Below are positions 10,492 through 23,002 of a stretch of DNA of 64,000 nucleotides, one piece after another. The stretch comes from Dipteris shenzhenensis. Its lineage: Eukaryota > Polypodiophyta > Polypodiopsida > Gleicheniales. Positions within the stretch are counted from its first letter, which is position 1. The number at the start of each line of letters is the position of its first letter. Both the position numbers and the translations under genes were made by a program. The notes under the pieces were generated by a model. The model worked only from the letters and a program-made list of their open reading frames with translations, searched no databases and was not told where the DNA came from. The stretch is taken from assembly GCA_047967505.1 (NCBI GenBank), contig CM106538.1; one strand, given 5' to 3'.

Positions 10492-10834
10492 TGTGATGAT
10501 CGTGGGAAAGAGGGAAGGAGTCTCACTTGCGGCTTTCTCACATACACAATGGGGGAATACACGCACAGGTGGAGGCTGAAAACAGTTTTCCTCTTCTTAG
10601 TTGTGAAAGCCAAAAGAACTCTAGTACAAAGAAATAGAAGAACCCTATATGTGGGTCTCAAACCAAACTCAACTAACTAAGGTGGCATACTAATTGAGCC
10701 ATGAACTAGAGTAGATAAGGATAGCTATCATCCTCGGGGGCGGTGTACCAACCGCATCTGCAGCTAACAAGTCGGTGACATAAATGCACAATGGTCACCC
10801 TGGCATATCGTGAGTGGAGCTCCATATCTCAACA
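10492..10834 (-). repeat. 5' LTR of the Copia element
   Basis: 343 bases, TGTGATGATCG to CTCAACA, the partner of 5310-5661. It should carry the element's promoter, but no clear TATA box was picked out. Confidence 0.92.
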
Positions 10835-10839
10835 CCAGG

Positions 10840-11480
10840 TGAAGAACGTGTCTAAAGAGATATCAATGAACGTAGTAGAATCTTTGAGAGCATTCCAAGA
10901 AGATAGTTCCCTGCCCCTTAATATGTTTCATATTCCATTCCACCTGTCTCTACGGGATTCTACCATATTGAAGTCGCCTAGAAGAATAGTATATGTTGGA
11001 AGGCTCTTTCCATTCCAAAGAAGAGTCCTTTCCCTCGCGAAGTTAGGGGCATAGATAGAAAAATTTTGACAATTTAGATGAGGATGACAAAAGTCAACTC
11101 CTATCCCGAAGGTCTAAAAAATGGGTAGTGGGAGCGTGATTGCCTGGGTGAGGTGAGCTACTATTCCCAGAACTGCTCCACCTCTCCCTTCTTCGTGGTT
11201 GGTGCAAAACCACTGTCTTTTGTCATCTATCTAGCTGAACTGCCAGTGCAACTTAGCCCCTGAAACTTTAACCTCTTGTAAGGCTACAAAATCAAGTCTA
11301 AGGGAGGACCTTCCTTATCAGCTGTTTCATGTTCTGCTTGCTCCAACTGTGCCTCAAAATCTTGGGTGGCGACCATAAATTCCTCTTCACCCGAGCTATC
11401 CTCCATCTTTTCTTCTGTGTCAGTAATGATCTCTTTACCTTTTCCTTTTGCTTCACCTCCTCATTACAAAAATTTTGGAC
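10840..11480 (-). mobile_element. LINE fragment: N-terminal half of the APE endonuclease
   Basis: The minus strand encodes DFVALQEVKVSGAKLHW near 11300, then FSIYAPNFARER, then TILLGDFNMVESRRDRW, ending at DISLDTFFTW where the Copia insertion interrupts. These are the QE and GDFN catalytic segments of APE-type LINE endonucleases. Upstream lies an acidic stretch (MEDSSGEEEFMVATQD) typical of the region before the endonuclease. Several stops show it is inactive. With 4800-5304 it forms one interrupted element. Confidence 0.85.
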
Positions 11481-12429
11481 TCAAAGAGGGCCCTTTAGAG
11501 AATCATTAAAATATTAGAGGCCTGGATAACGGAATATGGAATCCATCAATGTGGACTTCTCTGTAACAAAGGCTCCTCAATTCTAGGGGAAATTTCATAT
11601 TTTTTTCAAAATACCATCATTGGTTCTTCACAATAAAATATTGCCCATGGCAGGTCTGGCCTGACATGGGCATGACCATGTCAGGCCTCCTTGTTTTCCT
11701 CCCATCCAAACTAGACCCCAACTAGAACTATGCTCACGTTTTCCTTCTAGTTCAACAAACTTTGACTTCCAAACCAACTCTCTCACTGTTCTCTCTCTTC
11801 CAAATCGTTTCACCTCCTCCATGCACTCCAAAAATGCATTCCTACCATCTTGTAGCACCTTGTTTCAAACTATCTCTATTCTACTCTTGACTAGTCATTT
11901 TTCCTCCTCTTTGTGCATGTTTTTCTTACACATGCAAAAATCTCTTAGAGAAAACTTCCGTCCAAGCTTCTTGTTTCAATCTACTCTTGATTAGTCACTT
12001 TCCCTCCTCTTTGTTCAAGTTTTTCTTATACCTGTGAAAATCTCTCAGAGAAAACTTCTGCCTAAGCTCTATTCATTCCTCCTCTCTTCTATTTTGTTAT
12101 TACTTCCATTCATTCGTACATTGCTACTCTCTTCTTAGAAACCAAAGGTACAACGTGATTCTTCTTTGAAGGAGTATGAAAAAAGGGTGTTCTATTATTT
12201 TTGCCTCTTTCTCTACCTAATTGGAGTATAAAGAATCAACTTCAGAAAAAAGGACACATAGTTTCGAGGTAATGAAGTGATTTCACTTTGAAAGTCATCT
12301 CTTTATTATGTTTTTATCTCACAAGTCATTTGTATGTTTGTTGCAAAAGGTAGAGAGGAAGAGGAGATAGAGGTTGATGATATTTAGAGCCATAAGATTA
12401 TTTTGACATTTGTTTCTTCTCTGGTATAG
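11481..12429. other. No gene recognised; short inverted repeat at 11658-11687
   Basis: CT-rich sequence without credible coding frames. A perfect 12-base inverted repeat (GGCCTGACATGG, 6-base loop) lies at 11658-11687. Confidence 0.4.
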
Positions 12430-12818
12430 GAGGGACAGAGAGAGGGAGAGCCTCTTAGAATTAATGGAAGTAACCGGTCTTCGTGAGGATGAGGTGCTAT
12501 GCCATGTTGCAAATGATGCCTTCGATGATTCCATTGACTTCAGTGCTCTCATCGATCCAAAGGTCAATGAGATAGCACACTATGATGACTCCAACCTTAG
12601 CGGTTTAGAGGCAATCTGCCTCATACAAAAAGTGATTGAGGATGTCGAGCCAAAGTACCAGATGTCCGATGAACAATTCCTAGATTTGCAGAGAAAGTTG
12701 TTCGGGGACAAAGAGGAAAAAGGTGGCACCTCAAGTCAACATGAAGTGCAAGACGAACCACAAAAGGGATTGCAGCTGGACACTATGGTTGATACCCTTT
12801 GCGATGAGGCAAAAAGGG
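12430..12818 (+). CDS. Possible exon of an unidentified gene
   Basis: The frame is acidic and gene-like (MEVTGLREDEVLCHVANDAFDDS, then LIDPKVNEIAHYDDSNLSG, then QMSDEQFLDLQRKLFG). It is bounded on the left by a plausible splice acceptor (TTCTTCTCTGGTATAG at about 12414-12429) and on the right by a plausible donor (AAAAAGG/GTATGT near 12818). No known family was recognised. No partner exon was found to the right before the hairpin at 13101. It may be an orphan exon of a host gene or part of a transposon gene; the transposon-like gene at 14036-16754 is on the other strand. Confidence 0.35.
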
Positions 12819-13100
12819 TATGTACTTTTAATAGCTTAGGGTTTATTTTCATTATTTGATTCATATCGCTTATTCTCTTCTAGTTTTCCATGATAATATT
12901 CTTCTAGCATATAGAATGCATGAGTGTTTATGGTATTTGTGGAATATTAATAAAAAACATGCAAAAAAATCAATGTTCATTAGGGAATCAAACCAGGGTT
13001 TAGGGTTTAACAAAAATTAATTCTTTTAAATCTATGTGATCATTCAAAACATCTGAAGCATATTGTGAGTTTTAAGGTCCAAAAATACAAGATAATATTC

Positions 13101-13420
13101 CCACCTGAAAATTTTAAGGTTTGAATAGATCATTTCTTTTTTGGATTTTATGGGACCCCATGTACTCCAAATGACCCCAAACTTCACCATATGACTGATC
13201 ATGCCCAGAAGGACCCTAGAAGCATAAAATCCGGCATCGTGCGACCAAGGCCAACTTTTTTCATTGTGCAACCCTGGTCGCATGATGTCGGATTTTGTGC
13301 TTCCAGGGTCCTTCTAGGCATGATCAGTCATATGGTGAACTTTGGGGTCATTTGGAGTACATGGGGTCCCATAAAATCCAAAAAAGAAATGATATGTTAA
13401 AACCCTAAAATTTTCAGGTG
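13101..13420. repeat. Long hairpin (inverted repeat, about 150-base arms)
   Basis: Arms 13101-13250 and 13272-13420 are reverse complements with few mismatches, around a loop of about 21 bases. Outer ends read CACCTGAAAATTTTAAGG and, on the opposite strand, the same motif. Such a structure can be a MITE, a fold-back element, or a young small-RNA hairpin locus. Confidence 0.9.
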
Positions 13421-14035
13421 ATTTTTAAGACTAGGATTTATCCTACCATAAATATGCTTTCATATAATCACAAATCAAGGTTTAGGTTGTTGATGTGGTA
13501 TGTTTATTCCATGATATTTTGTGGGTTGATAAATATGTGAGGCACAAGGGCGGAAGCAGAAGACCTTCTGCAGGAGGATTGACTTCATTTGGTCACTATA
13601 TTGACCAAGTTCAAAAGCACATTTTGATCTTTCATCGACAATTATCGCCCGAAGGAAATTTGAATATTATGAAGTTCAGGGTCCTGGATGGACAAAGAGG
13701 GAGAGAGGGTGCGAGAGTGAGAGAGGGGGATGGGGGATCAAGGGCAAGTGGGAGGGGGTGTTGTGTGGGAGGGGAGAACTCTTAAAACGATGAAATGAAA
13801 ATGAGAGCCAATTCCTTCATATAGGGCCCAAAACCCTGCTTTTTGAAAATACTTGTAGAACATGAACTTGGCGCAACCTTGAGCTCAACATAACCTCCAA
13901 AAGCATAGAATTGGTGCAACCTAGATCTGGTAACCTATAATTAACATTGAACAACCTAAGATTTTCCTTTTTTTGCATTGATACGCTGACTTGATTGCAT
14001 ATCACCTAACTAAAATTACAAATAAATTCTGAAAT

Positions 14036-16754
14036 TTATGAATGGGCATCCACATTGGAAGAGTCTACACCATCAATTTCATCTAACTCCACCCATATAC
14101 ACCCATCTTGCACTAAGGACTCTTTGAATGCCAGTGTTGCAGTTGCTCTTATTTCGATACGCCTGTACCACCATCGAACTAATTGAACCATCAGGCTTGA
14201 CTTAGTTCTACCACCCCCATGTTGGGTCGCCCTGTTATACACACAACGTGGTTGCCAATGCGATCTTTCCATGCCCTGAGTGGACCACACTCCAATGCTT
14301 CCATCATGCCGCCATGCCATGTATGGTGCATGTGCATATAAAATGTGCTACCAAACAAGAAAACAAATTAATAAGTATGGGGCCAATCAATATGTACATC
14401 TTAATATGTAAGTTAGAGATTACCATGCACTGTGTGAAATGATTCTTTCCCTAGGCGCGATCTCCATATTCTGGCTAAAGTCATTCACAGCATTGATAAA
14501 ACGATGCGCATCATCATCTTTGAACCTTTTCTTTTGTAGCAAAGGTACCAAGCTATCAAGAGCTAACCAAACTCGAGCTTTTTCCTATCTTTTTTTCCCC
14601 TTTCCCCCTCGTTCACAATAGGCATTGTGTAACTTTCGCCATACATCAAACTCATCAGCACGTTTGAGCCTATCATTCTTTTTCTTTGCATAAAGAAATT
14701 TTAAAGCCTTGACACCTCCAAAACTTGGCTTACAAGGAACATTGCCTGTTTTTCCAAATCTTTTCTCATCTTTTGTAATCTTGACTCACCCAGAGTGTAG
14801 TCCCATATCTGAAAGCACTTTTTCAATTCTTGCAATCATTCTCTCACTTTCTTGTTGGGGCTTTAAGTTATATGCATCAATGATATATAGATGCACCAGC
14901 TTTTCAATTATTCTCACAATGGCATGAAGGGCACAAATATGTACTCTCTGAAGAGGAATTTCAAGAATTGGGCTCCACGATGGATCTTTCCTCGGAACAT
15001 CACGATCTGGTGCCTTTGTCTGATCAATCTCTACAGGTTCACAAGCCCATTGCTTTTGGTTCTTTTTACTTGCCTGTAATGGTACTCTCTTTTGTATGCA
15101 CAATGGACAAAGATGGCTTGTATTTGCTCCATGTGCCACATTAAACATATATTTAATAGTGAGGTCAGTAGCCACATGCCATTCTACACAATAGGATCCA
15201 TAGCCCTCAACCTCAAGTAGCTCACCATTGTTAAGACCTTTGATCACACTTGGGATATCTATTTGGTCAAACAAAATTGAATGTGACTCCTTTGGCACCT
15301 GTAAAACCAACTCACATTCTATTTCAAAATATTCCAAGCATTTTCCATTATTACCAAATCAAAATTCAAATTTCCATGGTACCTCAAATGCAGCCAGCCA
15401 CCAAATCCTATTCTGATTGAACGCTGAACTGCCTTGCATCATCAAGCTCAACTTGAAGGTCCAATATTCTATTCACCAATATCAAACTGACTCTTTCTAA
15501 TTTTTGACCTTTGACGACATCGCTTTCATCAAGCTTTAGTATAATCTTTAGTTGACCATTGCATTCTTCCACAAGCATATCATAAAACTTGACCATGGCT
15601 TGCAAAACTCTTTGAACATCCATAATAAAGTTGTTGTTGACTGTGAGTTCCAATTCTTTGGACTCTCCAGCCTTCCCTTTCACAGTTAGTGTACTACATA
15701 CATGATGAGGCTCACCAACTAAATCAAGTACACCCAAATTGAGAGCATGCCTTACCTTATCAACATCGGTGGGTTTTGGAAGCGGGGTTTTATCTTTTGT
15801 TCCTACAAAAAGGCATGCTTTCTTTGAGCTCTTAAATATGAGACGATATGCCCTCGTACTTATCCCTGTAGTGTCACAGACTCCCTATGCATTACTTGCA
15901 TTAAATTGCTCCACAACTTTGCTCATGGAATTGGATGTTATCTCTGATTTTAGACTTTTGAATTTCGGATGTTGTATAGTAGACTCCAACATTTTTTCAT
16001 AAACACTTCACTCATAGCACAAGACTGTTCATCATGGATAGACATGAGTTCTAAAACAGTCCTACAAGCTCTCACTCGACACTTCCAATGACCACTTTTC
16101 TTGGATATTTCATCCATTGAATGCAAGTTCCTCTTACAAAGTCTTGGACCCATAGGAGTATCCTTCATGAATGCTAATGTTCTTTCCAATTTCTTGATCT
16201 CATATTTAAGAGATGTGTTTTGTGTCTATAATTGAATTACATTTACAGTGTGCTCTCCCAACTAAGCATCTAATGTTTGAACCTTTTCCTATAATTCATG
16301 ATTTTTATTCTCTATGCCATCATACCATTTTTCTTTTGCAGTCATCTGAACAGTTGTAGCTTGCATAGATGATACCAAATGTTGATTCCAAGACTCTAAC
16401 ATTGAAATCCTTTTGTCTCTTTCGTTAAGCAAAAATTCATAGTGGGTGTGAAGGCTCCTTGCTCCATGAACAATCAACCTTTTACAATATCCTGACAAAC
16501 CATTCTCACCCTTACATAGAAAATTTATTAAGCTAGTCAACCCATGGAATTGAGGGGCCTGACAAGTTTGTGGATCTATTGGATATATCTTCCCATCTAA
16601 CCACAAATCCATATGAGTTTTTTCTTGATTTTGAAGAGCTACCAAATCAATTTCACTTGCTAAGGAGGATTCATTCCTCTTCAGAAATGGTGCATTTTCT
16701 GCATCAATTTGAAAATGGATGTCCACCTTTTTCTTTTTCCTAAGGGCCTCCATG
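14036..16754 (-). pseudogene. Unidentified transposon-like gene, intron-containing and decayed
   Basis: A minus-strand coding sequence can be followed for about 2.7 kb. It starts MEALRKKKKVDIHFQIDAE, passes through a coiled coil (QEKVQTL-type heptads around 16200-16320), and a region with CRVRACRTVLELMSIHDEQ. Next comes a cysteine pair segment (ANTSHLCPLCIQKRV), then VHICALHAIVRIIEKLVHLYI, and a C-terminal segment after a plausible GT-AG intron (about 14343-14426) reading RHDGSIGVWSTQGMERSHW and VQLVRWWYRR. It resembles large proteins of low-copy plant DNA transposons, but I cannot name the family. Three in-frame TAG stops (16289, 16262, 16226) and one at 15885 sit at apparent Gln codons, and a frameshift lies near 15955. 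Confidence 0.6.
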
Positions 16755-16843
16755 GTTTCATACACTTTCCACCTAACACAACATAATATTGACATCAGCA
16801 AAGAACATATATATTCAACGCACAAAACTAATACCACATACAA

Positions 16844-17727
16844 AAATCACATAAATAATAAATAATAATACCAAATCACAAAACTAATGCCACATATACA
16901 AATCACATAAATAAAATAACCTTGCCTTAGAAAAACATAGTAAGTCAATTAACGTAGTAAATTACACAAAACAACATATAGTATAATTAATATCACAAAC
17001 ATAATTAAACTATTGTATGTATAGAAATTAAAACAAACTATATCAGACATGCTTTAAAGAATAATGAATATCAATAACATCAGCACATATACATGATAAA
17101 ATGACAGAAAACAAAACTAATATCACATACAAAGATAGCACACTAAATAATAATGACTTGCATAGCAAATTTAGAGGCACAATTGAGTTTGTAAATCATA
17201 AATAAACAACACAAATCACATCAAAATACTACAGACATTGTTAAAATATCAAATGCAAAACATATCAAACACTTAAATAAACAATACCTGATTCTTAAAA
17301 TAGAGATCTTTGGAGAAAAACGTGATCAAACTTGTTCTCCTCACTGGACCCTCTTGTATTACAAGAGGCTGCTGCAGATGGATCTTACTCCATAACAAAT
17401 AATATGCAACTAAACATCTCGAAATCTATTTCAAAATAGAAAATTATACATAATAAGAGTGTAGAGACTACTCTTTTACTATTGCACTATTCTTTCTTCT
17501 AAGAAAGCCTCTATGAGCTCACTTTTCATGAAAATTCTTTCAAATGTTTAAAAAAACAAAAACTTGTGAATGAATAGTACCTGATTCTTGAAAAAATGTG
17601 ATCAAACTTGATCTCCTTAATGGCTGGACTAGTACGAGCGTAATGCACTAACTGCTTACTAGATGCAAGGTGAAGAGATGATGCTTCATAAGCGAAGCAA
17701 CATTGCCACGTAGAAACAAGAAAAAAG
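16844..17727. repeat. AT-rich region with short degenerate repeats; no gene
   Basis: Units like AAAACTAATACCACATACAAAAATCACATAAAT recur at about 16823, 16877 and 17116. The segment CCTGATTCTT...GTGATCAAACTTG...CTCC occurs twice (about 17288 and 17580). No coding sequence seen. Confidence 0.5.
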
Positions 17728-17853
17728 TGTGGCTTTTACTCAGATGTAGTAATGGGGACACTTCTTGTCAACATGTATGGTCAATGTGACTAAATGGTGA
17801 ATGCACATGTAATCTTTGATGATATGGATTATCATGGAGTATGGATGACAATA
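17728..17853 (+). pseudogene. PPR motif fragment
   Basis: The plus strand reads GFYSDVVMGTLLVNMYGQCD, a stop (TAA), and then VNAHVIFDDMDYHGVWMTI. This matches the end of an L motif, a full S motif and the start of a P motif of a fern-type PPR protein. No PPR repeats flank it. It is the left part of a dispersed repeat also present at about 30878. Confidence 0.7.
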
Positions 17854-18105
17854 AATAAGCCACCTCAATTGAAAAGAAATAAAAAAAGTATTGAGTAGTT
17901 GAGGAAGGCATGTGGGAGGGGTGGTTGATTAGTTGAAAAGGCATGATGGGAGGGGTAGAAAGGCAAGGAAAGGGATAAAGACAAGAGTGACTAACAAAAA
18001 AATCCCTCTATTTATGACGGGAAGGCCCTTTCCCTCTGTCTTATATGTGAGAGCATAAATTTAAAACCCTTATACTCTCACAACATCTTCATGTAGCATG
18101 TCCTG
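17740..18105 (+). repeat. Dispersed repeat carrying a PPR fragment (copy 1)
   Basis: The segment from GATGTAGTAATGGGG to ACTCTCACAACATCTTCATGTAGC matches 30890-31215 in order and orientation, with indels. Shared landmarks are the PPR piece, the CAATTGAAAA stretch, GATTAGTTGAAAAGGCA, and CTTATACTSTCACMACATCTTC. Confidence 0.7.
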
Positions 18106-19255
18106 AGTTTTGCCCCCCATTTTAAAGAAATTTCATTGTATCTAGCCTTTGATATTAGCTTAATTTGGGATACTCCACCTCTTTACCAAAGAGACCAATT
18201 GAATTTCTCAATTGGAAAATAAATTCCTTTTCAATTACCTTTCTCCTTAGGCCAAGTTATATGCATGGAATAATTTGTTGAGATTAAGCATGCCTTTAGA
18301 ATATGTATATGGGAATTATAATTGAAAAAACTAATCAAGGGAGCACTAAATGTTTTAAAAATGCCAAGCCATTCCCTCTTTGACAGCTCTAACTCCTTTA
18401 AGGTCTTGGGTTCAGTTCCTGTCAAGGTGAGACCATATTTTGGATAAAACTCTGCCTTCTTAAGGCACAAGTTGGACTACTTTAGATACTCCACTTTAGA
18501 GCTTTACGTCTGCCTGCACACAGATAGAAGAATATTTGTTGTAAACATATATAATATAATAATTATTAATATGGATTATTTAAATAAGAATTTAAGCTAA
18601 ATGTCACCAAGTCCCTCTTTCTTTAGAGTTTTCAAGAATTTCTCTTTCTCTCTCATCTTTCATTTCTTTCTCAACCTCACTTTGCACCATAAAACATTAT
18701 AAAATTTCAGCTGATACCAAGAGCAATCATGCCTAAGTGTCATAGTGCAAAAAAATTATACCCAAGAATTTCCTTATCATGGAGAGAAAGCGCATGAAAG
18801 CTACTTAGAAATGTAGTCTCAAGCTACTAGTGCTAGGAAGTACAAAAGAAAATAAGATTTTAGCAAGCATACAACATGTCAAGTTAATTGCTAAAGAGAA
18901 AATGAGTGAAAGTAGATTAATGTTATGCTAGTTGGCATGTGTATGCTAACTTCAAAATACCACTGTATTTTCTTACATGCTATAGGTATCAAAGCTAATG
19001 TAAGTGTTTTATTATGTGCATTCATGTTAAAAGAAGATACAAAGCACAAGTTATCACAAAGTTATTTCTCCTTGTTAATATCTCCTTGTGATTTTAGACT
19101 ATAACATACTACTACAATGCAAATACAAGAACTATGTACACCAGGAAAAAAAATGGAAATATAGATACATGCATCAAGAGAAAGAAAATCCATGTAAATC
19201 CATAGAAGAAACAAAAGAGAATATATTAAGTGGTAAATGAAGAGCATATGCTCAA
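18106..19255. other. No gene recognised
   Basis: AT-rich sequence with only short open frames and no family motifs. Confidence 0.4.
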
Positions 19256-19358
19256 TGTAGGCCATCCTCTCTCGGTCATATTGATGCCCTTTGGGCCTTG
19301 GTATGTGCCATGTAGCTTTAGTTATTGGCACTTAGGTCACGTAGTACTTTTAGTGTCT
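19256..19358 (+). repeat. LTR fragment of a plus-strand Copia
   Basis: 103 bases (TGTAGGCC...TTTTAGTGTCT) match 24282-24384 at about nine in ten positions by eye. It is probably the remaining start of the 5' LTR whose 3' partner is at 24282. Confidence 0.75.
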
Positions 19359-19539
19359 AAAATGTACCTATATCTAAAAATCTAAGTGTTTTTGCACATT
19401 TGTTAGCCCCCTTCTATAAGTGTACATGTCTTAATGTGTGTACCTACTTCATACAACCTTCCGTATAAGTGTACCGATAGATCAATTGTTCGTACAGCTT
19501 GTACCTGCTCCATGCCAACAGCCTACTGATAAAGAGTGA

Positions 19540-22500
19540 TATCACATGGTGGGCTCCCATCATGAGGTGAAATTTGAAGCCAGGGTCCACTGGAGTAGCA
19601 ATTGGCTTGCAATACTCAAACTAAAAATGATCAAGGAGCTGTCCAATATACTTGGACTATGACATCATGATACCCCCCTCAACATGAGCAAACTAAATGC
19701 CCAAATAATAGTGCAACTATCCCATGTCTGACATTTCAAAAGCTTGCTGTTGTAAATCAGCCTTGAAAGCTAGCAATATGTCATCCACATATAAAATCAA
19801 CACTAAAAAGTCAGATCCACTCCCATGGACATAAAGAGTGGGCTTTGTGGGGCTATTCTGAAAACCAAGGGATAGTAAGTGTGCATGAATTTTAGCATAC
19901 CATGACCGGGGTGCTTGCTTCAAACCATAAAGGGCTTTTCTCAGCTGGCATACCTTGTTTTCAAAGCCAACAACCTCAAAGCCACGAGGTTGTGTCACAT
20001 AAACTTCTTCCTACAGATCCCCATGAAGAAAGGCAGTCTTGATGTCAAGCTAGTGCACTTGCCAATGGTGATGGGCTGTAATAGCAATGACACATCTAAT
20101 AGTAATAATCCTGGAAGTGGGAGTAAAGGTCTCCTCAAAGTCAATGCCTTGTTGTTGGGCATACACTTTTGCAACAAGACAGGATTTGTGTCGATCTATG
20201 CTGCCATCAGATTTCCTTTTTAATTTGTAGGCCCACTGAGTACCAATGGTATGCTTGCCGGGAGGGAGATCTACTAATTCCCATGTGTCATTGTTGGCAA
20301 TAGATTGTAGCTCTCAGCTCTCATTACATCCATCCACTCTTTGTTGTCAAAAGCATCTTTATGGCATAAAGGCTCTTCATTGCAAGCTATAGCAAGGAGT
20401 ACAAACTCAAGAAAGTGACCATGCATCTGTTTATTCCCTAATCTTGCCTAGGCAGCAAGAGGTTGATCTTGTTTGCTGTCCCTTAATGTGTCAAAAAGCC
20501 ATCTGGTAACTTGCCTTTGCTATCTATTGATAGCTCTTTCTTCAATCATTGCATCATGAATAATGGGATCATTTTGTGCTAGAAGAGGAACTTGCAAATC
20601 AGCATGGGGTGCTAGCTGATCATTGCTTGTTGGAGGGCTTGCAAGAGGCTCATGTTGCTAGTCAAAGTCCCCCTCTGAGGGAAGCAGAGGTAACCAAGAG
20701 TCAAAGGCATCAAACTTGTCAACTTCTGGCTTAGCTTTGCAGTCCACAAGAGGAGAAGCCAAAAGTTCAGCAAAGATTACATCTCTACTGATGACAATAA
20801 TCTTCCTAGTATTTGGTTGATACAACCGATACCCTCTGCTCTCCTAGCTATAACCAATAAATATGCATTTTATTGCCTTATCATCAAGCTTATGTTTCAG
20901 CTGAGATGGTACATGAACATATGCAAGAGACCCAAAAACTCTCATGTGTGAAAGTGAAGGCTTCCTACCTTTCTATGCTTCATAAGGTGTAACAGTCCTC
21001 AATTCCCTTGTTGGTGATCTATTTAGCACATAGTTGGCACACATCACTGGATCAAGACAAAATTTATTGGGCAAGGACTTGGCCTTAAGCATGCATCTGG
21101 CCATCTCCATAGTGGACCTGTTCTTCCTTTCAGGAATAGGATTATGCTGAGGAGTGTAAGGAGTAGTGCATGAGTGAACAATGCCTCGTGAAGACAAAAA
21201 TGCATCAAACTCCTTTGACATATACTCTCCCTCCCTATTTGTGTTGAGGGTGACAAGCTTGCATCCTGATTCATTCTCAACCATATTCAGCCACCTCTGA
21301 AAGCATGAGAACACTTCAGATTTGGCTTTTAAAGCATATACCCAGCAATATCTTGTGAAGTCATCAATTAGAGTCATGAAATATTTGTACCCCCCTATGG
21401 CATTTGTCCTCATTGGGCCACAAACATCACTGTGCACTAGTTGCAATTTCGTTTGTGAGAGTTTTGGACAATTCTTTTGAAAAGGAAACCGATGCATCTT
21501 ACCCAAAAGACAACCCTCACACACATGTTTGGAAACTGTGTGAGTTTGAGGTACATCATTTGTCATGCCCTATGAATGTAACTTGGCAAGAGCTCTATAA
21601 TTGAGATGACCCATTCTCTCATGCTAAAGATGAGTTTCAGCAAGCTGTGAACCTGAAATAGCAAATGCTTCAATAGAAAGTGCAGCTGAGTGATGATCAA
21701 GGTGATAAAGCCCCTTTTGCAAAGTGCTAGTAAGAACTATGGCATTGTCATCATGAAGATCATATATTAGGCATCTGTATCCATCAAAAATCACTCTGAA
21801 ACCTGAAGTGGCAATTGCTAAAATTGAAATCAAGTTGACTTCAATCCTAGGCACAAAAAGAACATTTGTCAAAGTGATAGGATGGCTTGAAATGGATGTG
21901 AGCTGCACATCTCCAATTCCTTATTTAGCATAGGAAGCATTATTAGCACATGTGACAGTCCCCCCTTGAGGTGCATTAGTTAAGGAATGAAACAACTATC
22001 TGCAAGATGTGACGTGCTTGGAAGCACCACTATCAAAATACCAATACTAAGCATCATTAGTAATAAAGAATGCATCAACTTTGGATGGATCAAAGGAGCA
22101 ATGGATGGCCCATGCCCAATCATCCTGGAGAGCATGTGCATGTGAGGCATCTACTGGCTTATGGGATTCAATTGCATGTGAGGCATTGACTGTCAGTCTT
22201 GCTTTCTTTTTCTCCAAAGCAATGCACTTCCTGCATTCTGAAATTTCATGCCCTGTCTTGCGACAATAGTTGCATCTTTTCTTCTTTGACCTATCTGCTG
22301 TATTTTGAGATGCATTGGAGGAATTGGCACTATTATGTGCATGTTTAGGCTTGGAAGCCTTGCCTTTTCTTGTCTACTGTGAAGCAAATGCATGATCAGG
22401 AATAGTAGCTTGCCTATTAGCACGACTTTGCTCTTCCTAGTGACTAACTGATCAAAGGAGTAGTGGTCTGGATTACCCATGGCCACTAGTCAAAGGGTTG

Positions 22501-23002
22501 TAGCAAACCCTTGATATGTATCTAGCAATCCATTCAATGTGGTACTAACAAGCTGAGAATTTGGCACCACCTCATCAATATTGGCAAGTTGTTCCATGAG
22601 GTATTTGACCTTTGTCAAGTATGCATCCATAGAGTCACCTTCATTCATGCTGACTTCTTGTAAAATGGGTGGAATAATGATTCTCTTGCATGATAAAGCA
22701 ATACACGAATGTGCAATTGCATCTCTTGCATCCCATCTTGTTTGTTCCTGAGTATAAGGAGTAGTAATAGGGGTGCTAGAGGATAAAGCATCAAGAGGAG
22801 TACCCTCTACAGAGGGACCAGTAGTAGAGGCAGCGATGACTGTAGCATTGGCTGGCCTCAGATCAACTCAAGAAACAATGTTTCAAAAATGCCTTGCAAC
22901 AAGAATATGTTTCATGAGATAAGACCACATCGGATAGTTGGTGCCATGCAACTTATCATCTTCACGAAGAATACCAAATAAATCATGATTGTTGCTAGCC
23001 AT
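19540..23002 (-). mobile_element. Copia-type retrotransposon coding region, 3' truncated and decayed
   Basis: Minus-strand gag starts at 23002 (MASNNHDLFGIL) and has a zinc knuckle CNYCRKTGHEISEC near 22260. Protease follows (YFDSGASKH), then GAG-pre-integrase (HERMGHLNYRAL, CEGCLLGKMH), integrase (HSDVCGPM, LIDDFTRYCWV, NREGEYMSKEFDAFL), and RT (LRKALYGLKQAPRSW, LVLILYVDDILLAF). The sequence ends after CKPIATPVDPGFKF, so RNase H and the 3' LTR are missing. Many in-frame TAG stops occur; those at 21570, 20050 and 20011 lie at apparent Gln codons, and those at 21624 and 20973 at positions where relatives have Trp. No LTR pair was found for it. Confidence 0.88.

Larger units (their letters stand above)
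5310..10834 (-). mobile_element. Copia-type LTR retrotransposon, structurally complete, coding-dead
   Basis: A 5525-bp element with two LTRs (TG...CA), a 5-bp target duplication, a tRNA-Met-type primer binding site, a polypurine tract, and gag-protease-integrase-RT-RNase H in Copia order on the minus strand. It sits inside a LINE endonuclease. The LTRs differ at roughly 20 positions over about 345 aligned bases by eye, mostly transitions plus one short indel, so the insertion is not very recent. The reading frame has nine in-frame stops and about three frameshifts (near 8718, 7012 and 6340), so it cannot encode a full polyprotein. All nine stops are TAG or TAA that a C-to-T change at a glutamine codon would give. 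Confidence 0.95.

Noticed and set aside
11658-11687. 12-base inverted repeat as a terminator or transposon end
   Set aside because: Plant genes do not use such terminators and no matching partner was found nearby.
13495-13785. A 96-codon frame right of the hairpin
   Set aside because: Ends in a Gly/Arg-rich low-complexity run and has no motif.
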